Assembly (NCBI GenBank): GCA_963714795.1
Contig: CAVQPS010000009.1
Span: 558,001 to 622,000 of the forward strand
DNA length: 64,000 nucleotides
Direction of reading: 5' to 3'
From: DATIXJ01 sp963714795
Lineage (GTDB): Bacteria > Bacteroidota > Ignavibacteria > UBA10030 > SZUA-254
This document shows, one piece after another, positions 1 to 8,440 of the stretch. Under the pieces are notes generated by a model. It searched no databases and had not been told where the DNA came from. It saw nothing but the letters and a program-made list of their open reading frames with translations. Numbering within the stretch: the first letter of the stretch is position 1; each line of letters starts with the position of its first letter. A program made the translations under genes and the position numbers.

Positions 1-1231
1 CGTCGAGACCGGTCCAGCGCATCGCGACCGGCGTCGAAGCGCGTTGAAGCGAATCGGTGTGCCGAAGCGCCGGATGAACATCGTTGATAATCGGACCGTG
101 ATGAGTTTCGCGAACGGTGATGATCAGACTGTCGGACGGTTTGATATATATTTTTTCTTCATGCGACAGGATCGGCAGAGAAAGTTTTTCAAACCGATAC
201 ATATTGGAATGAGAGGAATCAACCATCTCGTCATAAAAATCCGCATCGTCGATCATTGCATTCGTCAATCCCCACGCGACCCGATCGTTATGACCGATGA
301 TGATGACCGGTGCGCCGGGAATCATAACGCCGGAAACATTCCATGACGGCGCCGATAAATGTGCCTCGTACCACCGGGACGGGCTGGGCATGGCGAGGTG
401 CGGATCGTTCGCGAGAAGCGGTTTTCCGCTGACTGATTTTGATGAATCGACGACCCATGCATTGCTCCCCGCTTCCAGCGAGCCGAGCCCGAATTGCGCA
501 CGGTACGATCTTCCGATATCCAGCAGGGCATGAATTCCACCGATATGTTTACCGGATGCCAGTGAAGAAACTATCGGTAAAACAGAATCGGGATAGGAAG
601 GAAAAAGCTCCTGTAATTTTTTCGGTGAAACCTTTTCTGCTATTTCACCATACGTCAAATCTGTCCACCAAGCGAGATTGAGTTCCCACGCCATTAAACG
701 GGAGACGAGAAGACTGTGCTGTACCGTCCAATGTTCCGGTTCATAATTCAACATATCGAATTCGACGGGATATTTTCCCTTGTTGTTATCGATGTAGGCA
801 TTCACTCCGTCGGCAAATGCTTCGAGGATGAGTTTTGTTTCCGGATGGAGATGTGCGGCGATAGAATCCGCGACACGCGTAAGATTCAGTGTCCGAAACA
901 GCATGTCATATTCCACTGTCGGTTTGCCGAGCACTTCCGATAACCGTCCCTCGCCGGCACGGCGCATGATGTCCATTTGCCATAGACGATCCTGTGCCTG
1001 AACGAAGCCGGTTGCCATCATTAAATCGTGTTCATCGTTTGCATGGATATGTGGGATGCCGTAATTGTCGCGAACGATTTCGACCGTCTCATGCAATCCC
1101 GGAATGGACAGCGATCCGGTTGTGACCGGATACGATTTTGTTACCAGATGGCGAAGGAAAAGTATTCCCACCAGAATAATGATGATCAATGAAACTGTTG
1201 TGCCGACGATGATCTTTGCGAGTTTTGACAC
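1..1231 (-). CDS. Penicillin acylase family protein (partial, C-terminus beyond window)
   Basis: The first 410 residues of an Ntn-hydrolase of the penicillin amidase/acyl-homoserine-lactone acylase family can be read from a GTG start at 1231 down to the window edge. Residues 13-28 form one hydrophobic signal or anchor segment. The A-chain motif NYGIPHIHA is at about 57-65 and GFVQAQDRLWQMD at 75-87. The spacer ends in EAGSNAWVV, with Ser256 (codon 466-464) as the expected autocatalytic N-terminal nucleophile of the B chain. Family members are periplasmic, cleave themselves into two chains and hydrolyse amide bonds of acylated substrates. The actual substrate cannot be told. The rest of the B chain lies outside the window. 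No broken frame is seen. Confidence 0.9.
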   Translation of the reverse strand, partial: MSKLAKIIVGTTVSLIIIILVGILFLRHLVTKSYPVTTGSLSIPGLHETVEIVRDNYGIPHIHANDEHDLMMATGFVQAQDRLWQMDIMRRAGEGRLSEVLGKPTVEYDMLFRTLNLTRVADSIAAHLHPETKLILEAFADGVNAYIDNNKGKYPVEFDMLNYEPEHWTVQHSLLVSRLMAWELNLAWWTDLTYGEIAEKVSPKKLQELFPSYPDSVLPIVSSLASGKHIGGIHALLDIGRSYRAQFGLGSLEAGSNAWVVDSSKSVSGKPLLANDPHLAMPSPSRWYEAHLSAPSWNVSGVMIPGAPVIIIGHNDRVAWGLTNAMIDDADFYDEMVDSSHSNMYRFEKLSLPILSHEEKIYIKPSDSLIITVRETHHGPIINDVHPALRHTDSLQRASTPVAMRWTGLD

Positions 1232-1252
1232 CGAATGTTATCAATATTATGA

Positions 1253-1289
1253 GAAATAAAAATCCCGTCTCGTAAACACGGGACGGGAT
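1253..1289 (-). terminator. Intrinsic terminator after the OmpP1-like gene
   Basis: Read on the minus strand, an 8-bp stem ATCCCGTC/GACGGGAT (arms at 1282-1289 and 1262-1269) is followed directly by TTTTTATTT. It lies about 35 bases past the stop of the porin gene and before the acylase start, which argues for separate transcription units. Confidence 0.7.
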
Positions 1290-1322
1290 AATATACTTCT
1301 TTGAAGAATGTTCTGCAAAAAC

Positions 1323-2771
1323 TCAGAAGCGGTACGTTACGGTTCCAATAATATTGTTGGTCGTGATGCTTTCGCTAACGAGCGCCGTCGGATCGTATGT
1401 CCAGCGATACGCTCCCCACGGATCGGAATAATATTGAGAGGTATTAACGGTTCCGTGTGCGTAACCGATATCGATTGCCATACTGTTTTCAAAAACGAAT
1501 CCGAGACCGCAGGTAATATACTTTGTGGCCTGAGAAGAACCGTCCCCGCTGTACGGTGAAGGCAGGTATGCATAACCGCCGCGGATCCGCAATCCGATTT
1601 CGGTGAATTCATATTCGCCGCCGATTTTCATATTGACGGTCGGACGGAAGAGCTGTTTGATCTGTGTATTGTAATACAGCAATGTCGGATCGTTCGTGTT
1701 GCGAAATTCCATTTGCGTATAATCTTCGTAGTCGATTTCTGCCGAAAGCAAAAGGTCTTTGATGCCTTGAGAATATCCGGCGGAGAAGACAAACGGCGTC
1801 GTGACGTCATAATCGTTCTTTACATGATCTGCCGAAATGTACGTTGCGGTCGAATCGAGATTTGCGTCGAAGATGTTGTTCCCTTGTTCTGAATATGTTT
1901 CATGCACCGTTATCCACGACGGTGTTCGAACCGTAAGTCCTAACCGGCCCTGAGAATTGAATTTGTATAACAAGCCGAGCGTTGCGGAAAAGCCGCCGAT
2001 ATCATCGTTGAAGTTTTCCGACAGGGATAACGAATATGGATTCGGTGATGCAACATCACTCAAATTATCTTCGAAATAATTCCGGGCGTAAGAATACGAT
2101 CCGGTCATGAAATTCAAACTGATGCCGAGATAAAGATTCGGTGCTGCTTCAGAAGCAAGGGCAAGAGCGACATTATTCAAACCGCCGTCGTTCAGGATCT
2201 GTCCGCTTTGCGTGACGTTATTTTTTACGCGGCTTACCAACTTGCCGTTCACAGAATCGGCAAGATAAAGATTGTATGCCAAGTTCTGATCATTCGGGTA
2301 TGGATCTGCGTCGGATGTCCAAAATTGTCCGATACTGCTTCCGGTGTTATATCCTTTAAAGGAAAGTCCCGAAGCAAAATCCGCCTGCCGGTGGTATCCT
2401 ACTGAAAAAACCAAACTTCCCTTATCAGTGGGAAAAGGATACACCAACCCCGCATCGTTAATGCTTGTTGCACTGTTATTGAATGACGAAGAATTATTCA
2501 GATACGTTGCGTTGTTATTGCTTGCAACATTGGACAAACCGAACGAGAGTTCGTTCATCCTGATTTGTCCGAGTCCGGCGGGATTCCAAAACGCTGCGGT
2601 GTAATCATTGGCAACGCCCGTGTACGCCATACCCATTCCCAGAGCTCTTGCACCGACGCCGAGCCCGGGGAATGATAGTCTTAAAATATCTTCAGGATAT
2701 TGACTGTAACCGGTTGAAGTGAAGATCAGAATTAGTGCAACGCATGATATACCGATCAATGTTGTTTTCAT
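1323..2771 (-). CDS. OmpP1/FadL-like outer membrane protein
   Basis: This is a 482-residue protein with a Sec signal peptide (about residues 1-23, ending in TGYSQ) and a predicted beta-barrel. The N-terminal part has the pattern FPGLGVGARALGMGMAYTG followed by WNPAGLGQ, typical of the OMPP1/FadL/TodX and PorV-like families. These bring hydrophobic compounds across the outer membrane or, in PorV relatives, serve type IX secretion. The chain ends in a terminal aromatic (TYRF), as expected for barrel assembly by BAM. Repeated short Asn/Ser-rich turns fit surface loops. A terminator follows it. Which subfamily it belongs to (fatty acid transport or PorV/PorQ-like) cannot be decided from sequence reading alone. 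Confidence 0.8.
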   Translation of the reverse strand: MKTTLIGISCVALILIFTSTGYSQYPEDILRLSFPGLGVGARALGMGMAYTGVANDYTAAFWNPAGLGQIRMNELSFGLSNVASNNNATYLNNSSSFNNSATSINDAGLVYPFPTDKGSLVFSVGYHRQADFASGLSFKGYNTGSSIGQFWTSDADPYPNDQNLAYNLYLADSVNGKLVSRVKNNVTQSGQILNDGGLNNVALALASEAAPNLYLGISLNFMTGSYSYARNYFEDNLSDVASPNPYSLSLSENFNDDIGGFSATLGLLYKFNSQGRLGLTVRTPSWITVHETYSEQGNNIFDANLDSTATYISADHVKNDYDVTTPFVFSAGYSQGIKDLLLSAEIDYEDYTQMEFRNTNDPTLLYYNTQIKQLFRPTVNMKIGGEYEFTEIGLRIRGGYAYLPSPYSGDGSSQATKYITCGLGFVFENSMAIDIGYAHGTVNTSQYYSDPWGAYRWTYDPTALVSESITTNNIIGTVTYRF

Positions 2772-2801
2772 AAGTCAAGTCTTTAATGTCTTCGATAAAT
2801 G

Positions 2802-3686
2802 TTAACGGCGTCCGCCGTGTCCACCGCCGCCGCCGCTGCTACGACCACCACCACCACCGCCACCGCTGCGACCGCCACCACCGCCGCCGCCGCCGCCGGA
2901 TATATGAGGCGCCGAAAAGTGCTGAGGTGCAGATGCCCTGTAGCTGCGATCACTCGACCGTCCTGCCGAACTTTTCGCATGAGATTGTGACGAGGCATTT
3001 GGTGATCTATAATATCTCTGTGCAGCATTTCGATTCATATACACATGATTCGATCCGCTACGTACACCGGCAGATCGTCCGTTTACCGTACTTGTATTCG
3101 TTCGGGATGGAGTTGGTCCGGACATCGGTGTTGCGAGCCGAGCCGCCCGTGGTAAACCGTTTCCGCTCGTTGCATTTGTGTTGATTCCTGCCGCTCCGCG
3201 ACCGGCTTCAATTTGCGATTGTCTTACTAAACGTCCCATGGAGGGCGTACGTGTGACTCCGTAACCGTGCCGACCGCCATATCCGTAACCGCCGTGATAA
3301 TGTCCTCCGTAATATGCACCCGGAAGATATCCGTATCCATACCATGGATATCCGAAGAACGCTGTGCCAAAATACCACGGATAATAATCGGGACCCCAAA
3401 TATTGCCATACGAATATCCGAGGCCATAGGAAGGATAATAATAATCGAACCCGACTTGCGGACGATAGTATCCGTCGCAATTTCCGTTGTCGCAATCCTG
3501 ATTATATCCCTGCATCGAATCTCCGTTTGCCATATATGCGGTGTCCCCATTCGCTTGTGAATAGGTATAGTCACCGTTATCGGGAGTTTCTTCACGCATC
3601 GTTTTCAATTGCGTGTAACAACCGGAAAACAATACGAATAGTCCTCCGATCAGGGGTATCAATAATAGAGATAAGTTTCGTTTCAT
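2802..3686 (-). CDS. Glycine-rich lipoprotein of unknown function
   Basis: 294 residues with a lipoprotein signal: a hydrophobic stretch and a lipobox (LFSGC) with Cys at about residue 23, so it is likely lipid-anchored. The middle (about 75-150) is rich in Tyr, Gly and Trp, with many YGYG/YYPSYG-type repeats. The C-terminus (about 264-294) is almost pure Gly with regular Arg/Ser, and ends in HGGRR. The compositional bias is strong, so homology would be hard to judge. It sits between two outer-membrane-type genes on the same strand. I do not recognise a function. A surface-exposed or RNA/polysaccharide-sticky tail is only a guess. Confidence 0.65.
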   Translation of the reverse strand: MKRNLSLLLIPLIGGLFVLFSGCYTQLKTMREETPDNGDYTYSQANGDTAYMANGDSMQGYNQDCDNGNCDGYYRPQVGFDYYYPSYGLGYSYGNIWGPDYYPWYFGTAFFGYPWYGYGYLPGAYYGGHYHGGYGYGGRHGYGVTRTPSMGRLVRQSQIEAGRGAAGINTNATSGNGLPRAARLATPMSGPTPSRTNTSTVNGRSAGVRSGSNHVYMNRNAAQRYYRSPNASSQSHAKSSAGRSSDRSYRASAPQHFSAPHISGGGGGGGGGRSGGGGGGGRSSGGGGGHGGRR

Positions 3687-3883
3687 AATATACCTGCGCT
3701 TTCTGAATGTTCTAACAAATAAAATACAATTCCAGTGCCAAAAACGTCTCCCGGTTCATTAATAATGTACACATATAATGCGCTGAAATCAACACTTTTT
3801 GAACGTCAAAAACCGCAAATGCTCCTGCTGTACATTGAATTGGACAAGATTAAGGACAAAATGTTTAATTTTCAGTACATCTC

Positions 3884-4675
3884 TTACATTGCTTGTACAT
3901 ATTCCAGCATGAGTGTGCGGTTACCGATGCTGATTTCTTGTTGATTTTGGATGATGTCTTTCAGATTCATTCCCAGCGAAAATCCTTTTCCAACCGAAAT
4001 GCGAAAACCGAGATTTGCATATCCGCGGCCTCTGCCGAGAGCATCTCCGTTGTTGTCGTTGGAACCGAGATTGTATTCTCCGAAACAGGAGATGAACGGA
4101 CCGAGAGTTTTTTCGATGCCGACGAAAAAGTTCGGCGATTCGTTTCCATCTGCGCGCTCCAGACTGTAATTGATGCCGCCATGCAGACTCAGGAAACCCA
4201 TCACTTTATAATTCTTGCTCCCGACGGCATAGAATCCCAACGATTTGATGGTGTAGCGGTTAAGTTGATCGATGTATTCTCCTTTTCCCTGTGAATCAAA
4301 ACCGAGTGCGATCGCGGGCAATACGATCGTCTCTTCGATAACACGAAAGCGTGCGGCAAATCCGGGAGTGCTGTTCCATGCCGGTTTTTCCGTGCCGATG
4401 ATATGGCTACCACCGAAGGAAATGCCGAGTACCAGCCGGTTGAATGCACCGATAGATAATGTCGAGAGAACACCATCCTGTTCGTAAAATTCCATGTCGA
4501 GCGCAACATCGCCGTGCGGAATGATTCCCGCCGTCGGAAGATCGATGAGGTACCGCGGCTCGATGGTCGACTCCGAACCGGCGGAACCCTGCGCCAGCAG
4601 ACATTCGCTTACAAGGAAAAAACTACAAACGACTGCGATGAATAACGTTCTTCTGAATATGATTTGATTCATCAT
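3884..4675 (-). CDS. Secreted beta-barrel-like protein of unknown function
   Basis: 263 residues with an N-terminal signal peptide (hydrophobic about 9-24, SECLLAQ). The body alternates short hydrophobic strands and Gly/Asn turns (RLVLGISFGGS, GFYAVGSKNYKVMGFLSLHGGINYSL, YANLGFRISVGKGFSLGMNL), as in small outer-membrane barrels of the YjbH or DUF-type families. The phrase PRYLIDLPTAGIIPHGDV near residue 41 resembles YjbH-like N-termini. The start could also be the second Met. It lies downstream of no obvious partner. The substrate or role is unknown. Confidence 0.6.
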   Translation of the reverse strand: MMNQIIFRRTLFIAVVCSFFLVSECLLAQGSAGSESTIEPRYLIDLPTAGIIPHGDVALDMEFYEQDGVLSTLSIGAFNRLVLGISFGGSHIIGTEKPAWNSTPGFAARFRVIEETIVLPAIALGFDSQGKGEYIDQLNRYTIKSLGFYAVGSKNYKVMGFLSLHGGINYSLERADGNESPNFFVGIEKTLGPFISCFGEYNLGSNDNNGDALGRGRGYANLGFRISVGKGFSLGMNLKDIIQNQQEISIGNRTLMLEYVQAM

Positions 4676-4725
4676 TGACGAAATATATCGAATTCATTTT
4701 ACCCAATCAATAATTACCGCATCCG

Positions 4726-4754
4726 TTGCTTTTCATTCGAAAAGAATCTAAATT
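4726..4754 (+). promoter_or_regulatory. Possible sigma70-like promoter for the AAA+/VWA operon
   Basis: TTGCTT (4726-4731) and TAAATT (4749-4754) are separated by 17 bases, about 75 bases upstream of the AAA+ start. The -10 context CTAAATTTAA also occurs in the mraZ promoter at 43588-43597, which supports it being a real promoter element in this genome. Confidence 0.4.
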
Positions 4755-4827
4755 TAATATGAAGAAACATAATCACTGTTCGCCGTGTTCTTAAATATAT
4801 CATACCAACGATAATAATGACGAAATT

Positions 4828-6339
4828 ATGAACTCTCCCGCAACCATCGGTGCGTTACGAAAAACCGGATACAAAGTCCTTTCCGTCAAAGATGAAATCC
4901 GAAAGAACCTGATCGACAAGATCAAACGAAAGGAAACGCTCTTCCCGGCAATTGTCGGGTTTGAAGAGACGGTTGTGCCTGCGATCGTCAATGCCGTTCT
5001 GGCGAAACACGACATTATGCTGTTGGGTTTGCGCGGGCAGGCAAAATCGCGCATCGTCCGGCAGTTGCCGATGCTGCTCGATGAGTATATTCCGATCATC
5101 AAAGGTTGCGAGATCAACGACAATCCGTACGCTCCGGTTTGTAAACGGTGTTCCGATCTCGTGCGCGAGTGCGGTGATGCAACAGAAATCGAATGGCTGC
5201 ACCGCGATGCTCGGCTCGGCGAAAAACTTGCAACGCCCGACGTGACGATTGCCGATCTCATCGGCGACATCGATCCGATCAAAGCCGCGGCACAGCGGCT
5301 TCATTATTCGCATGAAGGCGCGATCCATTTCGGCATCATCCCGCGCACGAACCGCGGCATTTTTGCGATCAACGAACTGCCCGATCTCCAGCCGCGTATC
5401 CAGGTCGGTTTGTTCAATATTATGGAAGAAAAAGATATCCAGATCCGCGGCTTCAATGTCCGCATACCGCTCGACATCCTGATCGTCTTCACCGCGAATC
5501 CCGAAGATTATACCAACCGCGGCAATATTATCACGCCGTTGAAAGACCGTATCGATTCACAGATCTTTACGCATTACCCGCGAACTGTTGAGGATGCTAT
5601 CCGCATCACCGAACAGGAAGCGTGGACACAACGGAACGGTAAAAAACTGATCATTCCGCAATACTTCAAAGAGATTATCGAGCACATCGCGTTCGAAGCG
5701 CGCAAGAGCGAATTTGTCGACCAGAAATCGGGCGTGAGTGCGCGTATGACGATCGCCGCGATGGAAAATCTGGTGAGCAACGCCGAGCGCCGGGCGATTC
5801 TGACGAACGATTCCTGCCTCGTTCCGCGTGTCTGCGATCTTCCGCACGTTCTTCCCGGCATGACCGGCAAGATCGAACTGGTCTTCGAAGGCGAACAGGA
5901 AGGTCCGACGAAAGTCGGCAAGGCACTGATCGGAAAAGCTGTGCGCGAAGTGTTCAAAAAATATTTTCCCGATCCGCTCCAGCGAAAAGCTCAGCGTCCG
6001 CGTACGACCGAAACTCACCAACCCGCAGAAGATCCGGAGTACGGTAAAGTGACGGCATGGTTCGAAGGCGGCAACAAGATCGAGATCGCCGACGATATGC
6101 CGGTCGATGCGTACTACAGCGAGCTTGATAAAGTCAAAGGACTTCGTGAGCTTACCAAGAAGCATATGAAAATTGCCGACGACGCGAAATACGAGCTTGC
6201 CTCAGCGATGGAATTTGCGCTCGACGGGTTGCACCAGTTCTCAAAAATTGCAAAGTATGAAGTCGATCACGTGATCGAATACAAAGACCTTGTCGGCAGT
6301 ATCTTCGCCGGACGCGGACGGGGCGAAGAGGAAGACTGA
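4828..6339 (+). CDS. MoxR/Mg-chelatase-like AAA+ ATPase
   Basis: 503 residues. The Walker A-like loop GLRGQAKS is at 67-74. The Walker B region GIFAINELPDL (177-187) has Asn at the usual Asp position before the Glu. Sensor 1 is FTANPEDYTN (221-230) and a likely arginine finger is PLKDRID (Arg241). An insertion at 94-115 carries four Cys (94, 105, 108, 115), which could bind a metal. The fold resembles magnesium chelatase subunit I and MoxR ATPases, which remodel or activate partner proteins together with a VWA protein. The next gene, overlapping by one base (TGATG), is exactly such a VWA protein, so the two probably form a chaperone-like complex. There is no chlorophyll or cobalamin gene nearby, so metal chelation is unlikely. 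Confidence 0.8.
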   Translation: MNSPATIGALRKTGYKVLSVKDEIRKNLIDKIKRKETLFPAIVGFEETVVPAIVNAVLAKHDIMLLGLRGQAKSRIVRQLPMLLDEYIPIIKGCEINDNPYAPVCKRCSDLVRECGDATEIEWLHRDARLGEKLATPDVTIADLIGDIDPIKAAAQRLHYSHEGAIHFGIIPRTNRGIFAINELPDLQPRIQVGLFNIMEEKDIQIRGFNVRIPLDILIVFTANPEDYTNRGNIITPLKDRIDSQIFTHYPRTVEDAIRITEQEAWTQRNGKKLIIPQYFKEIIEHIAFEARKSEFVDQKSGVSARMTIAAMENLVSNAERRAILTNDSCLVPRVCDLPHVLPGMTGKIELVFEGEQEGPTKVGKALIGKAVREVFKKYFPDPLQRKAQRPRTTETHQPAEDPEYGKVTAWFEGGNKIEIADDMPVDAYYSELDKVKGLRELTKKHMKIADDAKYELASAMEFALDGLHQFSKIAKYEVDHVIEYKDLVGSIFAGRGRGEEED

Positions 6340-7439
6340 TGCGATTTCTCTATTCCAAATGGACGCCGGGATCAATGACCGACGCGCAACGGCTCGAAGA
6401 GCTGATGTCGCTCTTCAGTTACCTGCTGCTGCAGACCAGCGGCGACGTTGAAGAAGCGATCGAGTGGCTTCGGCAACTTGCAAAGGAATATGGCATCTTC
6501 GATGAAACGCTTACCGTCGAAGACCTAATCCAGAAATTGAAAGAGATGGGGATCATCGAGGAAGTCGATGATGTGAAAACCCTGACGACAAAAGGCGTTC
6601 AGCGTATCCGCCAGGACGCGCTGAAAGAAATCTTCACGTCGCTCAGGAAAGGCGGCGCCGGCACGCACGAAACGCCGTACACCGGAAAAGGAGTCGACCG
6701 GCTCAGTGAAACGAAAAAATGGGCGATCGGCGACGCGGCGAACAACATCGATCTCACCTCGACGCTGACGAACGCGTTCAAGCGCGGCGGCATCGAGGAC
6801 TTCACATTGAAAGAAGAAGACCTCGAAGTCTACGAAACCGAACACACGACCTCCTGCGCCACGATCCTCATGCTCGATATCAGTCACAGCATGGTGCTCT
6901 ACGGCGAAGACCGTATCACGCCCGCGAAACAGGTTGCTCTTGCGCTTGCCGAGCTGATCTCGCAGAAATATCCGAAGGATTACCTTGCTTTGGTCGTCTT
7001 CGGAGACGATGCGAAACTCGTGAGTCTTGCCGAACTGCCGTTCCTCAATGTCGGACCGTTTCATACCAATACGCGTGCCGGACTGCAGATGGCGCGCAAT
7101 CTCCTGCGCCGGAAACGATCTGCTAACAAGCAAATTTTCATGGTGACCGACGGCAAACCGTCGGCGATGTTCGACGACAGCGGGCGTTTGTATAAAAATT
7201 CGTTCGGTCTCGACCCGCGCATCGTGAACAAAACGCTCGACGAAGCGGTTGCCTGCCGCCGTGAGAAAATTACGATCAGCACGTTCATGGTGGCGCGCGA
7301 TCAGTATCTTATTAATTTTGTTGAAGAGCTTACCAAAGCCAACCAGGGGAGAGCGTACTACTCACAATTGCAAAATCTGGGAGAGTTTATTTTCGTCGAT
7401 TACATACGCAACCGCAGAAAAAAATTCGGGACGATGTAA
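6339..7439 (+). CDS. VWA domain protein, partner of the AAA+ ATPase
   Basis: 366 residues, cytoplasmic (no signal peptide). A helical N-terminal part (about 1-165) is followed by a von Willebrand A domain with an intact MIDAS: DISHS (Asp180, Ser182, Ser184), and further on VTDGKPS. The domain contains FGDDAKLVSLAELP and ends with the conserved stretch LGEFIFVDYIRNRRKKF. Proteins of this layout pair with MoxR/chelatase-like ATPases. The ATPase drives remodelling while the VWA part binds the target through a metal ion. Its start codon overlaps the stop of the ATPase gene, indicating translational coupling and probably fixed stoichiometry. The target is unknown. Confidence 0.8.
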   Translation: MRFLYSKWTPGSMTDAQRLEELMSLFSYLLLQTSGDVEEAIEWLRQLAKEYGIFDETLTVEDLIQKLKEMGIIEEVDDVKTLTTKGVQRIRQDALKEIFTSLRKGGAGTHETPYTGKGVDRLSETKKWAIGDAANNIDLTSTLTNAFKRGGIEDFTLKEEDLEVYETEHTTSCATILMLDISHSMVLYGEDRITPAKQVALALAELISQKYPKDYLALVVFGDDAKLVSLAELPFLNVGPFHTNTRAGLQMARNLLRRKRSANKQIFMVTDGKPSAMFDDSGRLYKNSFGLDPRIVNKTLDEAVACRREKITISTFMVARDQYLINFVEELTKANQGRAYYSQLQNLGEFIFVDYIRNRRKKFGTM

Positions 7440-7495
7440 CAAGTGGTTTGATAGTTTGATAGTTGGATGGTTCCTTGAAATCACCTATCTCGAAA

Positions 7496-7612
7496 ATTCC
7501 CCGTCTTGCTGAATTGCTTTTGTTCAGCATCTATTCCAAGCTTGCTTAGTTCAGATTCCGAATAGAATTCCCAAGGGGATCACTTTGTGACATTTCGGAA
7601 AGACGGGGTATT
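7496..7612. repeat. Dispersed inverted-repeat element, copy 1
   Basis: This is a noncoding element of about 115 bases bounded by inverted ends (ATTCCCCGTCTT at the left, AAGACGGGGTATT at the right). It shares GTTCAGCATCTAT, GATTCCGAATAGAAT and CATTTCGGAAAGACGGGG with a second copy at 26397-26503. The flanking TTATAAATTGAG on the right of this copy is the reverse complement of the left flank of the other copy, so the terminal repeat extends further outward. It looks like a small MITE- or REP-like element. No transposase lies beside it. Confidence 0.7.
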
Positions 7613-7662
7613 ATAAATTGAGGCACTACCCTCGTTTGAATTTCATACAAAATTTGTGCATT

Positions 7663-7680
7663 TTAGCATAAAGATGCTAA
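7663..7680. promoter_or_regulatory. Perfect 7-bp hairpin just before the hisA-like gene
   Basis: TTAGCAT (7663-7669), loop AAAG, ATGCTAA (7674-7680), ending 7 bases before the ATG at 7688. It could occlude ribosome access or be an operator half-site pair. There is no further evidence for either. Confidence 0.3.
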
Positions 7681-7687
7681 CGAATTT

Positions 7688-8440
7688 ATGATTCTCGTCA
7701 TTCCGGCAATCGATATCAAAGGAGGAAAATGCGTCCAGATGGTGCGGGGCGTCGCGGGATTCGTGTACTCCGACGATCCGATCGAAATGGCAAAACTCTG
7801 GCGCAAAGAAAATGCGAAAGCTCTGCACGTGACCGATATCGACGGCGCGATGGAGGGGCATCTCGTGAATTTCGGCATCATTGAAAAAATGGTGCAGACG
7901 GTTTCCATCCCGATCGTCCTCGCCGGCGGCTTCCGCACATTCGACGAAGTGAAACGGGCATTCGACCTCGGCATTTACCGCGTCGTCATCGAAACGATGC
8001 TCATCGAAACGCCGGATTTGGCAAAACGTGTGCTCGATACATTCGGCGCCACGCGGGTTGTTGCTGGCATCAGCGCGCAGAACCGCCAGGTTCGCACGCA
8101 CGGCTGGAAAGAATTTTCCGGCATGACGGCAATTTCTTTTGCGCTGAATATTGCCGCTCTCGGATTCAAGCGAATTCTTTTCACCGACATCAGCGTCGAC
8201 GGCACGATGCTCGGTCCCAATTTTGCCATGATGAAACAAATTGCCGAAGCGGCACATCTCCGCATCACCTCATCGGGCGGCGTCGCCGGGCTTGAGGATT
8301 TATTGAAACTGCAGGAGATGGAACCGCTCGGCATCGATTCCGCCATCATCGGCAGAGCATTGTACGAAAATAAATTTGCCTGCCAGGGCATCTGGCGCAT
8401 GTGCGAAGCGGGCAACTATCCCTATACGGCACGACTATGA
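7688..8440 (+). CDS. HisA-like (beta/alpha)8-barrel protein with a changed catalytic residue
   Basis: 250 residues, closest in pattern to HisA, the ProFAR isomerase of histidine synthesis. The first catalytic Asp is kept (PAIDIKGGK, Asp9), and the phosphate-binding loops are present (LAGGFRTFDEV about 79-88, SSGGVAGLEDL about 197-207, AIIGRALYE near the end). TDISVDGTMLGPN (166-178) matches the HisA signature. But the second catalytic Asp, normally in a G-(I/L)-D-A-(K/R)-(D/G) motif, is Ser129 in GISAQNRQ. The gene overlaps the PfkB kinase by ATGA, and no other his gene is in the window. It may be a true HisA variant, or a paralogue acting on another amino-ketose substrate. Confidence 0.7.
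   Translation: MILVIPAIDIKGGKCVQMVRGVAGFVYSDDPIEMAKLWRKENAKALHVTDIDGAMEGHLVNFGIIEKMVQTVSIPIVLAGGFRTFDEVKRAFDLGIYRVVIETMLIETPDLAKRVLDTFGATRVVAGISAQNRQVRTHGWKEFSGMTAISFALNIAALGFKRILFTDISVDGTMLGPNFAMMKQIAEAAHLRITSSGGVAGLEDLLKLQEMEPLGIDSAIIGRALYENKFACQGIWRMCEAGNYPYTARL

Noticed and set aside
2786..3184. Plus-strand ORF rich in His/Arg and Thr/Ala opposite the glycine-rich tail
   Set aside because: It is the antisense shadow of the glycine codons of the lipoprotein gene and has no RBS.
5557..6165. Long minus-strand ORFs inside the AAA+ gene, and similar ones inside murE, ftsZ and pyrG
   Set aside because: They overlap well-supported genes, have no family features and result from codon bias of the sense strand.
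4828..7439. Magnesium or cobalt chelatase identity for the AAA+/VWA pair
   Set aside because: No chlorophyll or cobalamin genes and no large H/CobN subunit nearby; generic MoxR-like pair is the safer call.
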